NCBI GenBank assembly: GCA_017395685.1
Contig: JAFQOD010000057.1
Location: forward strand, 36,451 to 100,450
Origin: Clostridia bacterium
GTDB lineage: Bacteria > Bacillota > Clostridia > Christensenellales > Aristaeellaceae
Length of the DNA: 64,000 nucleotides
Direction of reading: 5' to 3'
Numbering within the stretch: position 1 is the stretch's first letter; every line of letters starts with the position of its first letter. The notes under the pieces are model-generated. The model was not told the origin of the DNA, ran no database searches, and was given only the letters and a program-made list of their open reading frames with translations. Made by a program: the position numbers and the translations under genes. Shown here in pieces: positions 47,005 through 56,017 of the stretch.

Positions 47005-47724
47005 ATGCTGACCGTATTTATCCGCACGATCATTCTCTATCTGGTATCGGTGCTGGCCATCCGTCTGATGGGAAAAAGGCAAGTAGGCCAGCTGCAGCCC
47101 TATGAGTTTGTGCTGGCGCTGATGATTGCCGAATTGGCAGCTGCACCCATGGAAAATATCGGCACACCGCTGCTCTACGGCATTGTGCCCATCCTGGGCT
47201 TGATGATTCTGCATGGGCTTTCCACCCTGCTGTCCGTAAAATGTACCGGCTTCCGGCGGATTCTTTCCGGCGGGCCCAGTGTGATTATCCGGAAAGGGGA
47301 AATCCAATACGATGAAATGCGAAGGCTATGCTATACTACCACCGATCTGTTGGAGGAATTGCGTGCCCAGGGCTTTCTCAATGCAGCGGATATATGCACC
47401 GCCATTCTGGAAACCAATGGGAAGCTGAGCGCTTTTCCCTATGCGAACAAGCGGCCCCTGACGCCTGAGGATCAGGGGATCAAAGTGAGCTATGAGGGAA
47501 TCCCCATGACACTGGTGGTGGACGGCCGCATCCAGAAGGAGCATCTGAAAATGACAGGGCTTTCCCAGGATTGGCTGACTGATCAGCTGAATGCCATCGG
47601 ATGCAGGGATGCTAAACAGATCCTGCTGGCCAGCCTGGATACCAAGGGGCAGCTTCTGATCCAGGAAAAGGGAGGAAAAATGCATCTGATTGACGCCCTT
47701 GAAGAAGAGGCGGTGAATTGGTAG
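47005..47724 (+). CDS. DUF421 (YetF-family) membrane protein
   Basis: This 239-residue protein has three N-terminal transmembrane helices (first 85 residues) with the family motif RLMGKRQVGQLQPYEFVLALMIAE, and a cytoplasmic C-terminal domain (about 90-235) with GGPSVIIRKG. Members occur in spore-formers and other Firmicutes; the function is not established. GGGAGG lies 6 bases before the ATG. It is followed one base later by a DUF4363 gene, its common partner. Confidence 0.9.
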   Translation: MLTVFIRTIILYLVSVLAIRLMGKRQVGQLQPYEFVLALMIAELAAAPMENIGTPLLYGIVPILGLMILHGLSTLLSVKCTGFRRILSGGPSVIIRKGEIQYDEMRRLCYTTTDLLEELRAQGFLNAADICTAILETNGKLSAFPYANKRPLTPEDQGIKVSYEGIPMTLVVDGRIQKEHLKMTGLSQDWLTDQLNAIGCRDAKQILLASLDTKGQLLIQEKGGKMHLIDALEEEAVNW

Positions 47725-47725
47725 T

Positions 47726-48109
47726 ATGCGCAGCATGATCATCACGGTCTGCATATCCCTCCTGCTGGTCATCGCCATCGGGGTTTTCTGCGGCATATCC
47801 AGCCTGCATACAAGCCAGAATTTTCAGATCCGCATGGAAGAAATATCGGCCCTGATCAGTCTACGCCGCTGGGAAGAGGCCCTGCAACATGCCCGCAGCG
47901 CCCAGCAGGATTGGGAGGAAAAAAGTCCGCTTCTTTCCATGTGGGTCAGTCATGAGAATGTGGATGAGGTAGGTATCGGGCTATCCCATCTCAGTATCTC
48001 CATTCAGCAGCAAGAGGAATATCATGCCCTGCTCTATATTGCCGAAATCTGCGAATCTTTATCACTGATTTACCAAAAAGATGCGTTCTCATTGAAAAAC
48101 ATTTTTTAA
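47726..48109 (+). CDS. DUF4363-like small membrane-anchored protein
   Basis: This 127-residue protein has one N-terminal transmembrane helix (about residues 4-25) and a helical extracytoplasmic region with WEEALQHARSAQQDWEEKS and two later helices. It resembles the DUF4363 family, often encoded directly after DUF421. Spacing of one base to the previous stop implies one message. Function unknown. Confidence 0.75.
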   Translation: MRSMIITVCISLLLVIAIGVFCGISSLHTSQNFQIRMEEISALISLRRWEEALQHARSAQQDWEEKSPLLSMWVSHENVDEVGIGLSHLSISIQQQEEYHALLYIAEICESLSLIYQKDAFSLKNIF

Positions 48110-48120
48110 CGTGCTATAAT
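48092..48120 (+). promoter_or_regulatory. Predicted promoter of pgsA
   Basis: TTGAAA (48092-48097) and TATAAT (48115-48120) are exactly 17 bases apart, with TGC directly before the -10. The -35 lies within the last codons of the DUF4363 gene. Confidence 0.75.
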
Positions 48121-48154
48121 ATAGGCATCTTTCATTACAGGAGATGCTTGAACC

Positions 48155-48712
48155 ATGAAGGAGAGGGAAAAAATCCTCAATGTACCCAATGTGCTTACCA
48201 TGATCCGCGCTCTGCTGATCCCCGTTTATTGGGTATTGTTTATGAATGGCCGCCACTATATCGCCCTGGCCGTTTTTATCGTTGCCAGCCTGACTGATTT
48301 ATTGGATGGCTATATCGCCAGAAAATATCACCTGATCACCAACTTTGGCAAGCTGATGGATCCTCTGGCAGATAAACTGATGGTGCTCAGCGTGATGCTG
48401 AGCCTGGTGATCAAGGAATTCGTCTGCTGGCCCCCCCTTGCGATCATTTTAGTTAAAGAAGCGCTGATGGTGCTGGGCGGCGCTGTGATGCTGAAAAAGG
48501 GCATCGTGGTTTATGCGGAAAAGATCGGCAAATATGCCCAGGCTACCACTGTGCTGGCCCTGGTGCTCAGCTTCTTTTCTAAAGATGCCTGGTTTGTCTC
48601 TATGGGCTTCCCGCTGCATGAGGTTATCCTTTGGATTGCGGTTGCCCTCACCCTGTGCGCCCTTTGCTTCTATGGTAGAAGCGCCATTCAGAAGCTGAAG
48701 GCTCTGAAATGA
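48155..48712 (+). CDS. pgsA: CDP-diacylglycerol-glycerol-3-phosphate 3-phosphatidyltransferase
   Basis: This 185-residue membrane enzyme makes phosphatidylglycerol phosphate. The CDP-alcohol phosphotransferase signature D-G-x2-A-R-x8-G-x3-D-x3-D is fully present (LDGYIARKYH to GKLMDPLADK). About five hydrophobic segments are seen, and the N-terminus ILNVPNVLTMIRALLIPVYW is typical. AGGAG lies about 11 bases before the ATG, somewhat far. It has its own promoter and a hairpin after the stop. Confidence 0.94.
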   Translation: MKEREKILNVPNVLTMIRALLIPVYWVLFMNGRHYIALAVFIVASLTDLLDGYIARKYHLITNFGKLMDPLADKLMVLSVMLSLVIKEFVCWPPLAIILVKEALMVLGGAVMLKKGIVVYAEKIGKYAQATTVLALVLSFFSKDAWFVSMGFPLHEVILWIAVALTLCALCFYGRSAIQKLKALK

Positions 48713-48719
48713 TCCTTTT

Positions 48720-48742
48720 CCCCGCTCCTGTACAGAGCGGGG
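48720..48742 (+). terminator. Probable terminator of pgsA
   Basis: CCCCGCTC pairs perfectly with GAGCGGGG around a 7-base loop. The following sequence (ATTTCCTTT) is only moderately T-rich. Confidence 0.55.
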
Positions 48743-48796
48743 ATTTCCTTTATCCATAATAAATCCCACAACATTTGCCAACCCTGAAAGGACAGA

Positions 48797-50311
48797 ATGA
48801 AAATGAAAATCAAAATTTCCAAGCGGTTTCTGATGCTGCCTTACGAAGCGCAGGCGCAGCGAAAAAAGCTGATCCTGAAAATGGATCAGCAGATAAAAGC
48901 AGAATTGGATATTCGATTGGGCAGCCAGCCGGATTTTTTCCTTCCCTATGATCTGATGCCTTTTATCGGTGAAGAAATGGAAATGGAAATCCAGCCTGAT
49001 GCTGTCTTTGCCCCCGTTTTTTCCGATCAGCCAGATACAAGCAATCTGTATAAAGAAAAATACCGCCCTGCAGCCCATTTCTCTGCCGCCTACGGCTGGA
49101 TCAATGATCCCAATGGATTGGTCTTTTACGAAGGGAAATACCATCTTTTCTTCCAGCATAATCCTGCCGGGCCTATCTGGGATAATATGCATTGGGGCCA
49201 TGCAGTCAGCAGTGATCTTTTACATTGGCAACAGTTGGATGATATCCTTTTTCCTGATGATACCGGCACCATGTTTTCCGGCTGCGCAGTCATTGATGAA
49301 AGAAATGTATCCGGCCTTAAATGCAATGATCATGCGCCGCTGCTGCTTTTCTACACCGCTGCCGGCGGCACCAGCCTGCGCAGCCATGGCACCTCCTTCA
49401 CTCAGCGACTGGCTTACAGTGTTGATGGCGGACAAACCTTTCAGAAATTTCATCAGGTCATGGTTCCTCACATCGCTGCAGAAAACCGGGATCCCAAGGT
49501 GATTTTCTGCGAAGAGATGGATTGCTATCTGATGGCTCTGTATCTTCAGGGACGTGACTTCATGCTGCTCTCCTCCAAGGATTTGCTTCACTGGAAGGAA
49601 TTGCAGTGCATCCGCATTGAAGATGACGATGAATGCCCGGATATCTATCCCCTTTCCCTGGATGGGGAACAATTTTGGGTGATGACCGCCGCCCACGACC
49701 GGCATCTGATCGGGAGAATAAGCAACGATGGATTCACCCCCATCCAGCCAGCCCAGCAATTGCAGCATGGGCAGCTGTATGCCGCCCAGACATTTTTCGG
49801 CATTCCCGCTCACCGTCGTATCCGATTTTCCTGGAATAAGGCCCTTATTCCAGGCATGCCCTTCCAAGGCGCCATGTCCACGCCTCACGATATGTTTTTA
49901 AGGCGCATCCATGGGCGCATCCATCTCTGCGCACAGCCCATTGCTGAATTTGATCAGCTGCACGATGCGGCGCTGCTTGGAACTAATCAGATCCATCTGC
50001 CCGGAAAAGCCCACGATCTCTATGTCACCCTTCCGGCAGAGGGGTGCTACACTCTGAATATGCTAGGGCTGCAATTGACCATTGATGTAGCGCAGGGCGT
50101 CATAAAAGCAGGTCAGGAAACCGTTCCTTTTCACTGCGATGCAAAAGAACTGCCCCTTCGCATCATCCAGGATGTGCACTCAACGGAATTTTTCATAAAT
50201 CATGGTGAAAAGATACTGTGTCTGCAGCATATCGCCGATTATTCCCTTCCCTTCCTCTTCTGTCCGGGGGCCCGCATCCAGGGATGGAGCCTGAAAAATA
50301 TCTGGGAATAA
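48797..50311 (+). CDS. Glycoside hydrolase family 32 beta-fructosidase (sucrose/fructan)
   Basis: This 504-residue enzyme hydrolyses beta-fructosides such as sucrose, its phosphate or fructo-oligosaccharides. A small N-terminal domain (about 1-85) precedes the five-bladed propeller. Propeller motifs are nucleophile Asp104 in AYGWINDPNGLVFY, FFQHNPAGPIWDNMHWGHA, the stabilising Asp in ENRDPKV, and the acid/base Glu in DDDECPDIYPL. A C-terminal beta-sandwich ends the protein. No signal peptide is present, so it acts inside the cell. AAAGGA precedes the ATG. No fructose transporter or regulator is adjacent. Confidence 0.92.
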   Translation: MKMKIKISKRFLMLPYEAQAQRKKLILKMDQQIKAELDIRLGSQPDFFLPYDLMPFIGEEMEMEIQPDAVFAPVFSDQPDTSNLYKEKYRPAAHFSAAYGWINDPNGLVFYEGKYHLFFQHNPAGPIWDNMHWGHAVSSDLLHWQQLDDILFPDDTGTMFSGCAVIDERNVSGLKCNDHAPLLLFYTAAGGTSLRSHGTSFTQRLAYSVDGGQTFQKFHQVMVPHIAAENRDPKVIFCEEMDCYLMALYLQGRDFMLLSSKDLLHWKELQCIRIEDDDECPDIYPLSLDGEQFWVMTAAHDRHLIGRISNDGFTPIQPAQQLQHGQLYAAQTFFGIPAHRRIRFSWNKALIPGMPFQGAMSTPHDMFLRRIHGRIHLCAQPIAEFDQLHDAALLGTNQIHLPGKAHDLYVTLPAEGCYTLNMLGLQLTIDVAQGVIKAGQETVPFHCDAKELPLRIIQDVHSTEFFINHGEKILCLQHIADYSLPFLFCPGARIQGWSLKNIWE

Positions 50312-50327
50312 TCTGTGTTTCTCCGAT

Positions 50328-50357
50328 AAAAAAGCACCGCGAACGGTGCTTTTTTTA
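50328..50357. terminator. Bidirectional terminator between convergent genes
   Basis: AAAAAAGCACCG pairs with CGGTGCTTTTTTT around a CGAA tetraloop. T runs on both strands serve the GH32 gene and the convergent PIG-L gene, whose stop codon abuts it. Confidence 0.9.
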
Positions 50358-51569
50358 TCAAGGAATGTTTTCAAAGAAATCATTCTTTTCCACATCGGGG
50401 CCGACAGTGGTATGCACCAGGCTGAATCGATAACAGCTGTAATCGCTATCCCTGGGTTCCACCACGAATGGTTCATATTTTCCGGTTTCTGGATTTTTCT
50501 GCCCTGCTTCATGCTGGGATACATGCCAGGAATACCCTTCCTGCGCCATCTGGAATCCGGTTCTTCCCTGGAAGGCGGCAAGGGGCTGATCCCAATCCAT
50601 TTCAATTACATTTTCGGTGCCCAGATGCAGATACAGCTTTTTCACCTGCCAGGTGCCGTAGGTCTTGAAAGAATCGGTATACTTGGCTTTATTCGCCGCA
50701 AAATCCACGCAGTTCATCATGGCATCTGCGCAGACCAGGTGAGCCGCATGGCCGTATTCACCCTTTACGTCGTGGGTAACCACTACTTCCGGCTGATATT
50801 TCCGGAGCAGGGAAACAATATGCTTGTTGGTCGCAGGCTTTCCCCAGGCATCATATACAGTGCTCAGCTTCTTTCCGTACTTATCCCAGAAATTCCCGAT
50901 TTCAGGATAGGTACGCATGCCCATCGCCCACAGGCCATTGAGCAATTCGCTGCGCCGCTCCATGGTGCCGCAGGTCATATAGGCCACCACCACATCCATG
51001 CCCCTTTCAGCAGCATAATAAGGAATGGTACCGCCAAAGAAAAGCACTTCGTCATCCGGATGGGCAGAAAGCACCAGCAGATCCGCCTTTTCAGGGGCGG
51101 GCCGCCATTGCTGCACACTGGCAGGGATTTCCCCTTCGCCGTAGGCAAAAATCTCATTGATGCACAGGGCAATCTGCTTGCTGTTGATATATGTCACCCT
51201 CACCTGGGTTTCTCCCTCAGGAAGTGGAGCATATTCATGGGCGTATTTGCCCTCGCTCTCAAATACCGTCACCCATTCTTCCCCATGCATGGCCTGCACC
51301 TGCCAGGGATGCAGCTTATCACCAAAGCATACATACAGGCCGTGGATGGCCCCCTCCTGCTGGGCAGTCAGGGAAACAAAAGGCCAGCGCTGCTTGAAGG
51401 TGGTATAGTCAGTGCCCCAATCCCGATCGGTAAGCCGGGGCAGGGAATTTTTGCTGGATGCTGCTTCTACGGTGCATTGCCCGGTAATATCCTGGGCTTC
51501 CTGGGCAATAGCCGGAATGGAAAAAACAGTCAGCAAAAGAAGAAGGGCAATAAACAGGTATTTTTTCAT
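50358..51569 (-). CDS. Exported PIG-L family deacetylase with N-terminal F5/8-like domain
   Basis: This 403-residue protein has a signal peptide ending near IAQEAQ. An N-terminal beta-rich region (about residues 35-160, with RLTDRDWGTDYTTFKQRW) resembles a coagulation-factor 5/8 (discoidin) carbohydrate-binding domain. The C-terminal part is a LmbE/PIG-L zinc deacetylase with LVLSAHPDDEVLFFGGT and THDVKGEYGHAAHLV. Exported members probably remove acetyl groups from GlcNAc-containing surface glycans or host glycans; the substrate is unknown. GGAGG lies about 10 bases before the ATG at 51569, so the upstream ATG at 51605 is not used. Confidence 0.88.
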   Translation of the reverse strand: MKKYLFIALLLLLTVFSIPAIAQEAQDITGQCTVEAASSKNSLPRLTDRDWGTDYTTFKQRWPFVSLTAQQEGAIHGLYVCFGDKLHPWQVQAMHGEEWVTVFESEGKYAHEYAPLPEGETQVRVTYINSKQIALCINEIFAYGEGEIPASVQQWRPAPEKADLLVLSAHPDDEVLFFGGTIPYYAAERGMDVVVAYMTCGTMERRSELLNGLWAMGMRTYPEIGNFWDKYGKKLSTVYDAWGKPATNKHIVSLLRKYQPEVVVTHDVKGEYGHAAHLVCADAMMNCVDFAANKAKYTDSFKTYGTWQVKKLYLHLGTENVIEMDWDQPLAAFQGRTGFQMAQEGYSWHVSQHEAGQKNPETGKYEPFVVEPRDSDYSCYRFSLVHTTVGPDVEKNDFFENIP

Positions 51570-51661
51570 TGGAATTGATCCTCCGGACAGTATGGATTTC
51601 AGCAATATAACGCGCTTACCAGGAAAAAGAATGCCACATCCATCAAATTACTTGAAACATG

Positions 51662-51697
51662 GAAAAAAGCCTGCCGCACGATGAGCACGGCAGGCAA
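51662..51697 (-). terminator. Terminator of the ispH-rpsA gene
   Basis: On the minus strand GCCTGCCG pairs with CGGCAGGC around an 11-base loop, followed by six T. A T run on the opposite strand could let it work both ways. Confidence 0.85.
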
Positions 51698-51708
51698 AAA
51701 AACCGAAA

Positions 51709-53703
51709 TTATTCGGCGTCTACGGGAGCTTCTTCGCCGGGGATTTCCATGTCTTCGCTTTCAACGAAGGCTTCATCCGCCAGGGCTTCCCGGACAGACA
51801 GGCTGATGCGCTTGGCTTCGGGATCAACGCCCAGAACCTTCACGCGAACCACCTGGCCAACTTCCAGCACATCTTCAACCTTGGCAACCCGGGTCAGGGC
51901 GCACTGGGAGATGTGAACCAGACCATCAACGCCGGGTTCCAGTTCAACGAAAGCACCGAAGGGACGGATGCGGACGACAGCGCGTTCCAGAATCACGCCA
52001 ACGGGATACTTTTCTTCGATGTTATCCCAGGGCTTGGGCTGCAGCTGCTTGTAGCCCAGCTGGATGCGTTCGCGTTCCTTGTCCAGGGAGATAACCTTTA
52101 CTTCCACTTCCTGGTTGACGGAAAGCACTTCGCTGGGATGGCCAACGCGGCTCCAGGCCAGGTCGGTGATGTGGATCAGGCCGTCCACGCCGCCCAGATC
52201 AACGAAAGCGCCGAATTCGGCAAAGCGGCGAACGATACCGGTCACCACAGCGCCTTCTTCAAGCTTTTCCCAGGCAGCAGCCTTCTTGGCAGCAGATTCT
52301 TCAGCGATAACCTGCTTGCGGCTGGCCACGATGCGCTTCTTCTGCTTGTCAACATCGATGATCTTCAGCTTCATATCCTGGCCCACGAACTGGGAAATCT
52401 TTTCCACATAGCGGGGAGCCAGCTGAGAAGCGGGAACGAAAGCACGCACGCCGCCTTCAACGGTAGCGAGCAGACCGCCCTTGACTTCTTCCTTGCCAAC
52501 GGCGTCGATGTATTCGTTGTTTTCGAATTTTTCCATCAGCGCTTCCCAAGCCTTGCGGTTTACGATGTTGCGCTGAGAGAGCAGGACGTTGCCTTCGCCG
52601 TCATTAACCTTGACAACCTCGACCTCGATTTCGTCGCCGAGTTTGACGTCCTTGTCCACCACGTCAGCCCGCTTGATCAGACCGTCGGACTTGTAGCCGA
52701 TGTTGACGCAGACTTCATCTTCGGTGATCTGCACCACAGTGCCAGTGACCGTCTGGCCGGTGCGAATGCGAACCACAGTCTTTTCAATGTCTTCCATGGT
52801 GAGCATGTTTTCATTGTTGACGGGTTCCTGCTGGATTTCCTGGTCGATGTGTTCCATGTCGTTCATGCGTGTGACAACCTCCTTAAATGACCAATCCGGT
52901 GTGGATGCGCCGGCGGCTATTCCTATGTATTCCGTGTGGATATTTGCAAAGTGAGGCGGGATTTCCGCCGCACGTTCCACCAAACAGGTGCGAGGGCAAA
53001 TCTCTTTGCATACCTCGAATAATTTTCGGGTGTTGGCGCTCTGGCGCCCACCCACCACCACCATGGCATCCACTTGAGCAGCCAGGATCCTTGCTTCCTC
53101 CTGACGCTTGAATGTAGCAGGGCAAATGGTGCATTGTATCTCCAGCATGGGGATACGCTTTTTCAGTAAATCCACGATTTTTTCCCATTTATGCGGGGGA
53201 AATGTGGTTTGGGCGACGGCAAGGGCGCTTTCCATCGGGGGCAGATTTTCTGCCGCTTCCACATCCGGCACGATGTGGCAGGGGCCTTTGCACCATCCGG
53301 CAGTGCCGATCACCTCAGGATGATCTGGGGCGCCCACCAGGATTACGGGAATATGCTCCTCCCCGCTTTTCCTGACGATCTTATGCAGTGCGCTGACAAA
53401 ATGACAGGTGCAATCCCTGATTTCCAGGCCGCGAGCCTCACAGGCCTGTACAACATCCGGGGAAACGCCATGGCTGCGCAGCAGAATGATGCCGTCTTTT
53501 GCATCCTCAACCCGGCTGACCGGGATGACCCCTTCCCTTTTCAGGGCGGCCACGGCCTCCGGGTTATGGATCAATTCGCCCAGCGAGCAGCAGGAAATGC
53601 CCCTTTCCCGGGCATCCCGGGCTGCCTGAAGGGCCTGTTCCATGGCCCTGCGCACACCGGAGCAGTATCCGGCATAGCGCGCAATGGTGTACGGCATACA
53701 CAT
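51709..53703 (-). CDS. ispH-rpsA: Bifunctional HMBPP reductase IspH / ribosomal protein S1 fusion
   Basis: This 664-residue fusion is typical of Clostridia. Residues 1-280 are IspH, the last enzyme of the MEP isoprenoid pathway. Cluster-ligand Cys are expected at 14 (AGYCSGVRRA), 100 (RDCTCHFV) and 194 (CTICPATFKRQ), with LLRSHGVSPDVV and VVGGRQSANTRKLFE. Four S1 RNA-binding domains follow (about 316-385, 400-465, 480-550, 565-635; for example RFAEFGAFVDLGGVDGLIHI), then an acidic tail. A perfect Shine-Dalgarno and ATG at the junction could give S1 alone. ATGs at residues 1 and 3 are both possible starts, preceded by GGGGTGG. Confidence 0.95.
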   Translation of the reverse strand: MCMPYTIARYAGYCSGVRRAMEQALQAARDARERGISCCSLGELIHNPEAVAALKREGVIPVSRVEDAKDGIILLRSHGVSPDVVQACEARGLEIRDCTCHFVSALHKIVRKSGEEHIPVILVGAPDHPEVIGTAGWCKGPCHIVPDVEAAENLPPMESALAVAQTTFPPHKWEKIVDLLKKRIPMLEIQCTICPATFKRQEEARILAAQVDAMVVVGGRQSANTRKLFEVCKEICPRTCLVERAAEIPPHFANIHTEYIGIAAGASTPDWSFKEVVTRMNDMEHIDQEIQQEPVNNENMLTMEDIEKTVVRIRTGQTVTGTVVQITEDEVCVNIGYKSDGLIKRADVVDKDVKLGDEIEVEVVKVNDGEGNVLLSQRNIVNRKAWEALMEKFENNEYIDAVGKEEVKGGLLATVEGGVRAFVPASQLAPRYVEKISQFVGQDMKLKIIDVDKQKKRIVASRKQVIAEESAAKKAAAWEKLEEGAVVTGIVRRFAEFGAFVDLGGVDGLIHITDLAWSRVGHPSEVLSVNQEVEVKVISLDKERERIQLGYKQLQPKPWDNIEEKYPVGVILERAVVRIRPFGAFVELEPGVDGLVHISQCALTRVAKVEDVLEVGQVVRVKVLGVDPEAKRISLSVREALADEAFVESEDMEIPGEEAPVDAE
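52864..52884 (-). promoter_or_regulatory. Internal ribosome binding site and start at the IspH-S1 junction
   Basis: On the minus strand AAGGAGG (52878-52884) lies 11 bases before the in-frame ATG of Met280 (52864-52866). Initiation there would give a 385-residue protein with the four S1 domains and acidic tail, close to the size of free-standing Firmicutes S1 homologues. Confidence 0.5.
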
Positions 53704-53832
53704 ACCACCCCAAAGTACGAGCGAATATGTAAAGTTTCGACGTACATTCCTGTTTTCCTGCTGATTTTAAAATTTTTTTTTAGAAATTTTTTAGATTTTT
53801 TTCATGTAAATTTAGGAAGTGGAAAATCATTC

Positions 53833-54600
53833 TTATAGAATGCATTCCCCAAGCAAATATCCCCCTTCCTCCTTTGGCATCATGGAATAATACTGCGTCC
53901 CGGCTTTTGTTTTTATCCCTGCACGAAGCCTGCCCTCCGTCCAGATGGAAAAATCCACTGCATCTGGAAAGAGAGTATACACCTGCTTTTCCATATCCAG
54001 CATGACTGGATCGTAGATTTCCTGCTCCGTAAACAAAGAATATTCCTGCAGTTTGGGATGATTGGTAAGCGTCCTGATGATGCGCCAGCCTTCCGTTTCC
54101 CCTTTCCAGGGAATAAAGCCGCAATCCAGATACACCTTCACCGCCAGCCATGTAGTGGTCTGAGTAGGCACGCAGGCATATGGATAGCCCATTTCTTTGA
54201 GTATTTGCAGCGCCTTATATACCAGCGGCTTGCTGATGCCCTTTCCCTGATGCTCCCTTCTTACGGCAACCCAGTGAAGCCAGCCTGCCGCTTCATCCTT
54301 CTGATCATCAAACGCAGTGGCTGTGGCCACCGGATTGCCCTTTGCATCTATCACAAAAAGCATTCTGGATTTCAATTTTTCTTCCTTTCCGCCATAATAT
54401 CGCTGCCAGGCCTCCCTGCCCTCCTCCGGGCATAAGAATTCCCGGGCAGAAGCCTCGATCTGAAGCCAGTTTTCCTCATCTCCCGGCTGATAGAAACGGA
54501 AAGAATACCCTTCCGGCAAGGAGTACGCCGGAAGATTCATCAGATTATGATACAGAATCAGATCATAATATTTCAACGTTTTACAAACATTTTCCCGCAT
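53833..54600 (-). CDS. GNAT-family N-acetyltransferase
   Basis: This 255-residue protein has the acetyl-CoA-binding core of the GNAT fold: WLHWVAVRREHQGKGISKPLV with the R/Q-x-x-G-x-G/A pattern, then LQILKEMGYPYACVPTQT and KVYLDCGFIPW. The last 75 residues form an extra domain of unknown role. AGGAGG lies 7 bases before the ATG at 54600. Substrate unknown. The AT-rich, poly-T region 53760-53832 between it and ispH-rpsA may include the promoter of that gene, but no clear boxes are seen. Confidence 0.82.
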   Translation of the reverse strand: MRENVCKTLKYYDLILYHNLMNLPAYSLPEGYSFRFYQPGDEENWLQIEASAREFLCPEEGREAWQRYYGGKEEKLKSRMLFVIDAKGNPVATATAFDDQKDEAAGWLHWVAVRREHQGKGISKPLVYKALQILKEMGYPYACVPTQTTTWLAVKVYLDCGFIPWKGETEGWRIIRTLTNHPKLQEYSLFTEQEIYDPVMLDMEKQVYTLFPDAVDFSIWTEGRLRAGIKTKAGTQYYSMMPKEEGGYLLGECIL

Positions 54601-54650
54601 ATACACTCCTCCTGCCTGTATCATACCATAAATCCCAATTCACGTCCATG

Positions 54651-54686
54651 AAAAATCGCCTGCAGGGCACATTCCCCACAGGCGAT
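54651..54686 (-). terminator. Terminator of proA
   Basis: On the minus strand ATCGCCTG pairs with CAGGCGAT around a 16-base loop, followed by TTTT. It lies just after the proA stop and overlaps the upstream region of the acetyltransferase gene. Confidence 0.7.
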
Positions 54687-54692
54687 AGATGA

Positions 54693-55967
54693 TCATAGAT
54701 CTTTATGGGTATATTGAATTGTGCCATCCACCGTTTCCTGCACCGTCTGGCCGCTGCCCAGCAGGCAATATTTATATGTACACAGGCCCTCCAGCCCCAC
54801 CGGGCCCCGGGCGTGCAGCTTCCCGGTGGCAATTCCCACCTCTGCCCCGAATCCATATCGGAAGCCATCTGCAAAACGGGTAGAGCAATTGAGGTATACC
54901 CCGGCGCTGTCCACAAGGGCCATAAATTTCTGCTGAGCCGCCAGATCCTTTGCCACAATGGCGTCGGTATGATGGGAGCCATACCGGTTGATATGAGCAA
55001 TGGCCTCTTCCAGAGAATCCACAATTCTGATGGAGAGGATGGCGTCCAGATATTCTGTTTCCCAATCCGCATCCGTTGCAGGGATGCACAAAATAATAGC
55101 CTGGGTTTTTTCATCTCCCCGGATTTCAACGTCCTTTTCCCGCAGGGCATCTGCACACCGGGGCAGGAAATCCATGGCGATTGCCTCATGCACCAGCAGC
55201 GTTTCCGTGGCATTGCATACCGCCAACGCCTGGGTTTTAGCGTCCACTACAATTTTTACAGCCTGATCAAGATCGGCGGATTGATCCACATACGTATGGC
55301 ATAGCCCTTCTGCGTGACCCATCACGGCTATACGGGTGTGATCCATAATGTATTTCACAAACTGGTTGCTGCCTCGGGGAATAATCAGATCAATGGAATC
55401 ATCCTGGGAAAGCATTTCATTGACGTCATCTCTCGTTTCCAGCAGCGCCGCCCAGCCATCCGGTAAAATATTCCTTGTGCCTTCCATGATGGTATCATAC
55501 AGCGCCCGGTTGGTACGCAGGGCCTCCCTGCCGCCTTTTAGCAAAACAGCATTGCCGCTCTTTAAGCAAAGCGTTGCAATCTGCACCAGGGCGTCCGGCC
55601 GGGATTCAAAAATCACCCCAATTACCCCGATGGGGCAGCTGACGCGATACAGATTCAGCCCTTCCGTCAATTCCCGGGCCAATTGGGTATTGCCCAGAGG
55701 ATCGGGAAGGCGGATCAAAGAATCGATGCCGGAAAGCACATCCTGCATCTTCTGTTCATCAAATTTCAGCCGTTTGATCAGCGGTGCAGCCAGGCTCTCC
55801 CTTTCCGCATCCTCAAGATCCAATTGATTCCTGGCAAAAATAATCTCTTTGTTCCGGATTAATGCTTTCTTTATGCCCTCCAGGGCCTGATTTCTTTTAT
55901 CAATGGGCAATGCCGCCAATGCATACGCTGCCTGCCGGGCGGCCAAAGCCAGTTCCTTTACCTGCAT
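54693..55967 (-). CDS. proA: Gamma-glutamyl phosphate reductase (proline synthesis)
   Basis: This 424-residue aldehyde-dehydrogenase-fold enzyme reduces glutamyl-5-phosphate to the semialdehyde with NADPH. It has PIGVIGVIFESRPDA, GNAVLLKGGREA, the catalytic Cys in ALAVCNATETLLV, and the C-terminal GFGAEVGIATGKLHARGPVGL. The start at 55967 has GGAGGG upstream and the usual N-terminus; the longer frame has none. Its usual partner proB is not in the window. A strong promoter lies 22 bases upstream. Confidence 0.96.
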   Translation of the reverse strand: MQVKELALAARQAAYALAALPIDKRNQALEGIKKALIRNKEIIFARNQLDLEDAERESLAAPLIKRLKFDEQKMQDVLSGIDSLIRLPDPLGNTQLARELTEGLNLYRVSCPIGVIGVIFESRPDALVQIATLCLKSGNAVLLKGGREALRTNRALYDTIMEGTRNILPDGWAALLETRDDVNEMLSQDDSIDLIIPRGSNQFVKYIMDHTRIAVMGHAEGLCHTYVDQSADLDQAVKIVVDAKTQALAVCNATETLLVHEAIAMDFLPRCADALREKDVEIRGDEKTQAIILCIPATDADWETEYLDAILSIRIVDSLEEAIAHINRYGSHHTDAIVAKDLAAQQKFMALVDSAGVYLNCSTRFADGFRYGFGAEVGIATGKLHARGPVGLEGLCTYKYCLLGSGQTVQETVDGTIQYTHKDL

Positions 55968-55988
55968 CAATATCCCTCCAATGCAGGC

Positions 55989-56017
55989 ATTATACCGGAT
56001 TTTCAGTGATATTTCAA
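55989..56017 (-). promoter_or_regulatory. Predicted promoter of proA
   Basis: On the minus strand TTGAAA (56012-56017) and TATAAT (55989-55994) are 17 bases apart, close to consensus. Confidence 0.8.

Noticed and set aside
51709..53703. The ispH-rpsA fusion as an assembly error or frameshift artefact.
   Set aside because: This fusion is well known in Clostridia, and the junction is in frame with sensible linker residues.
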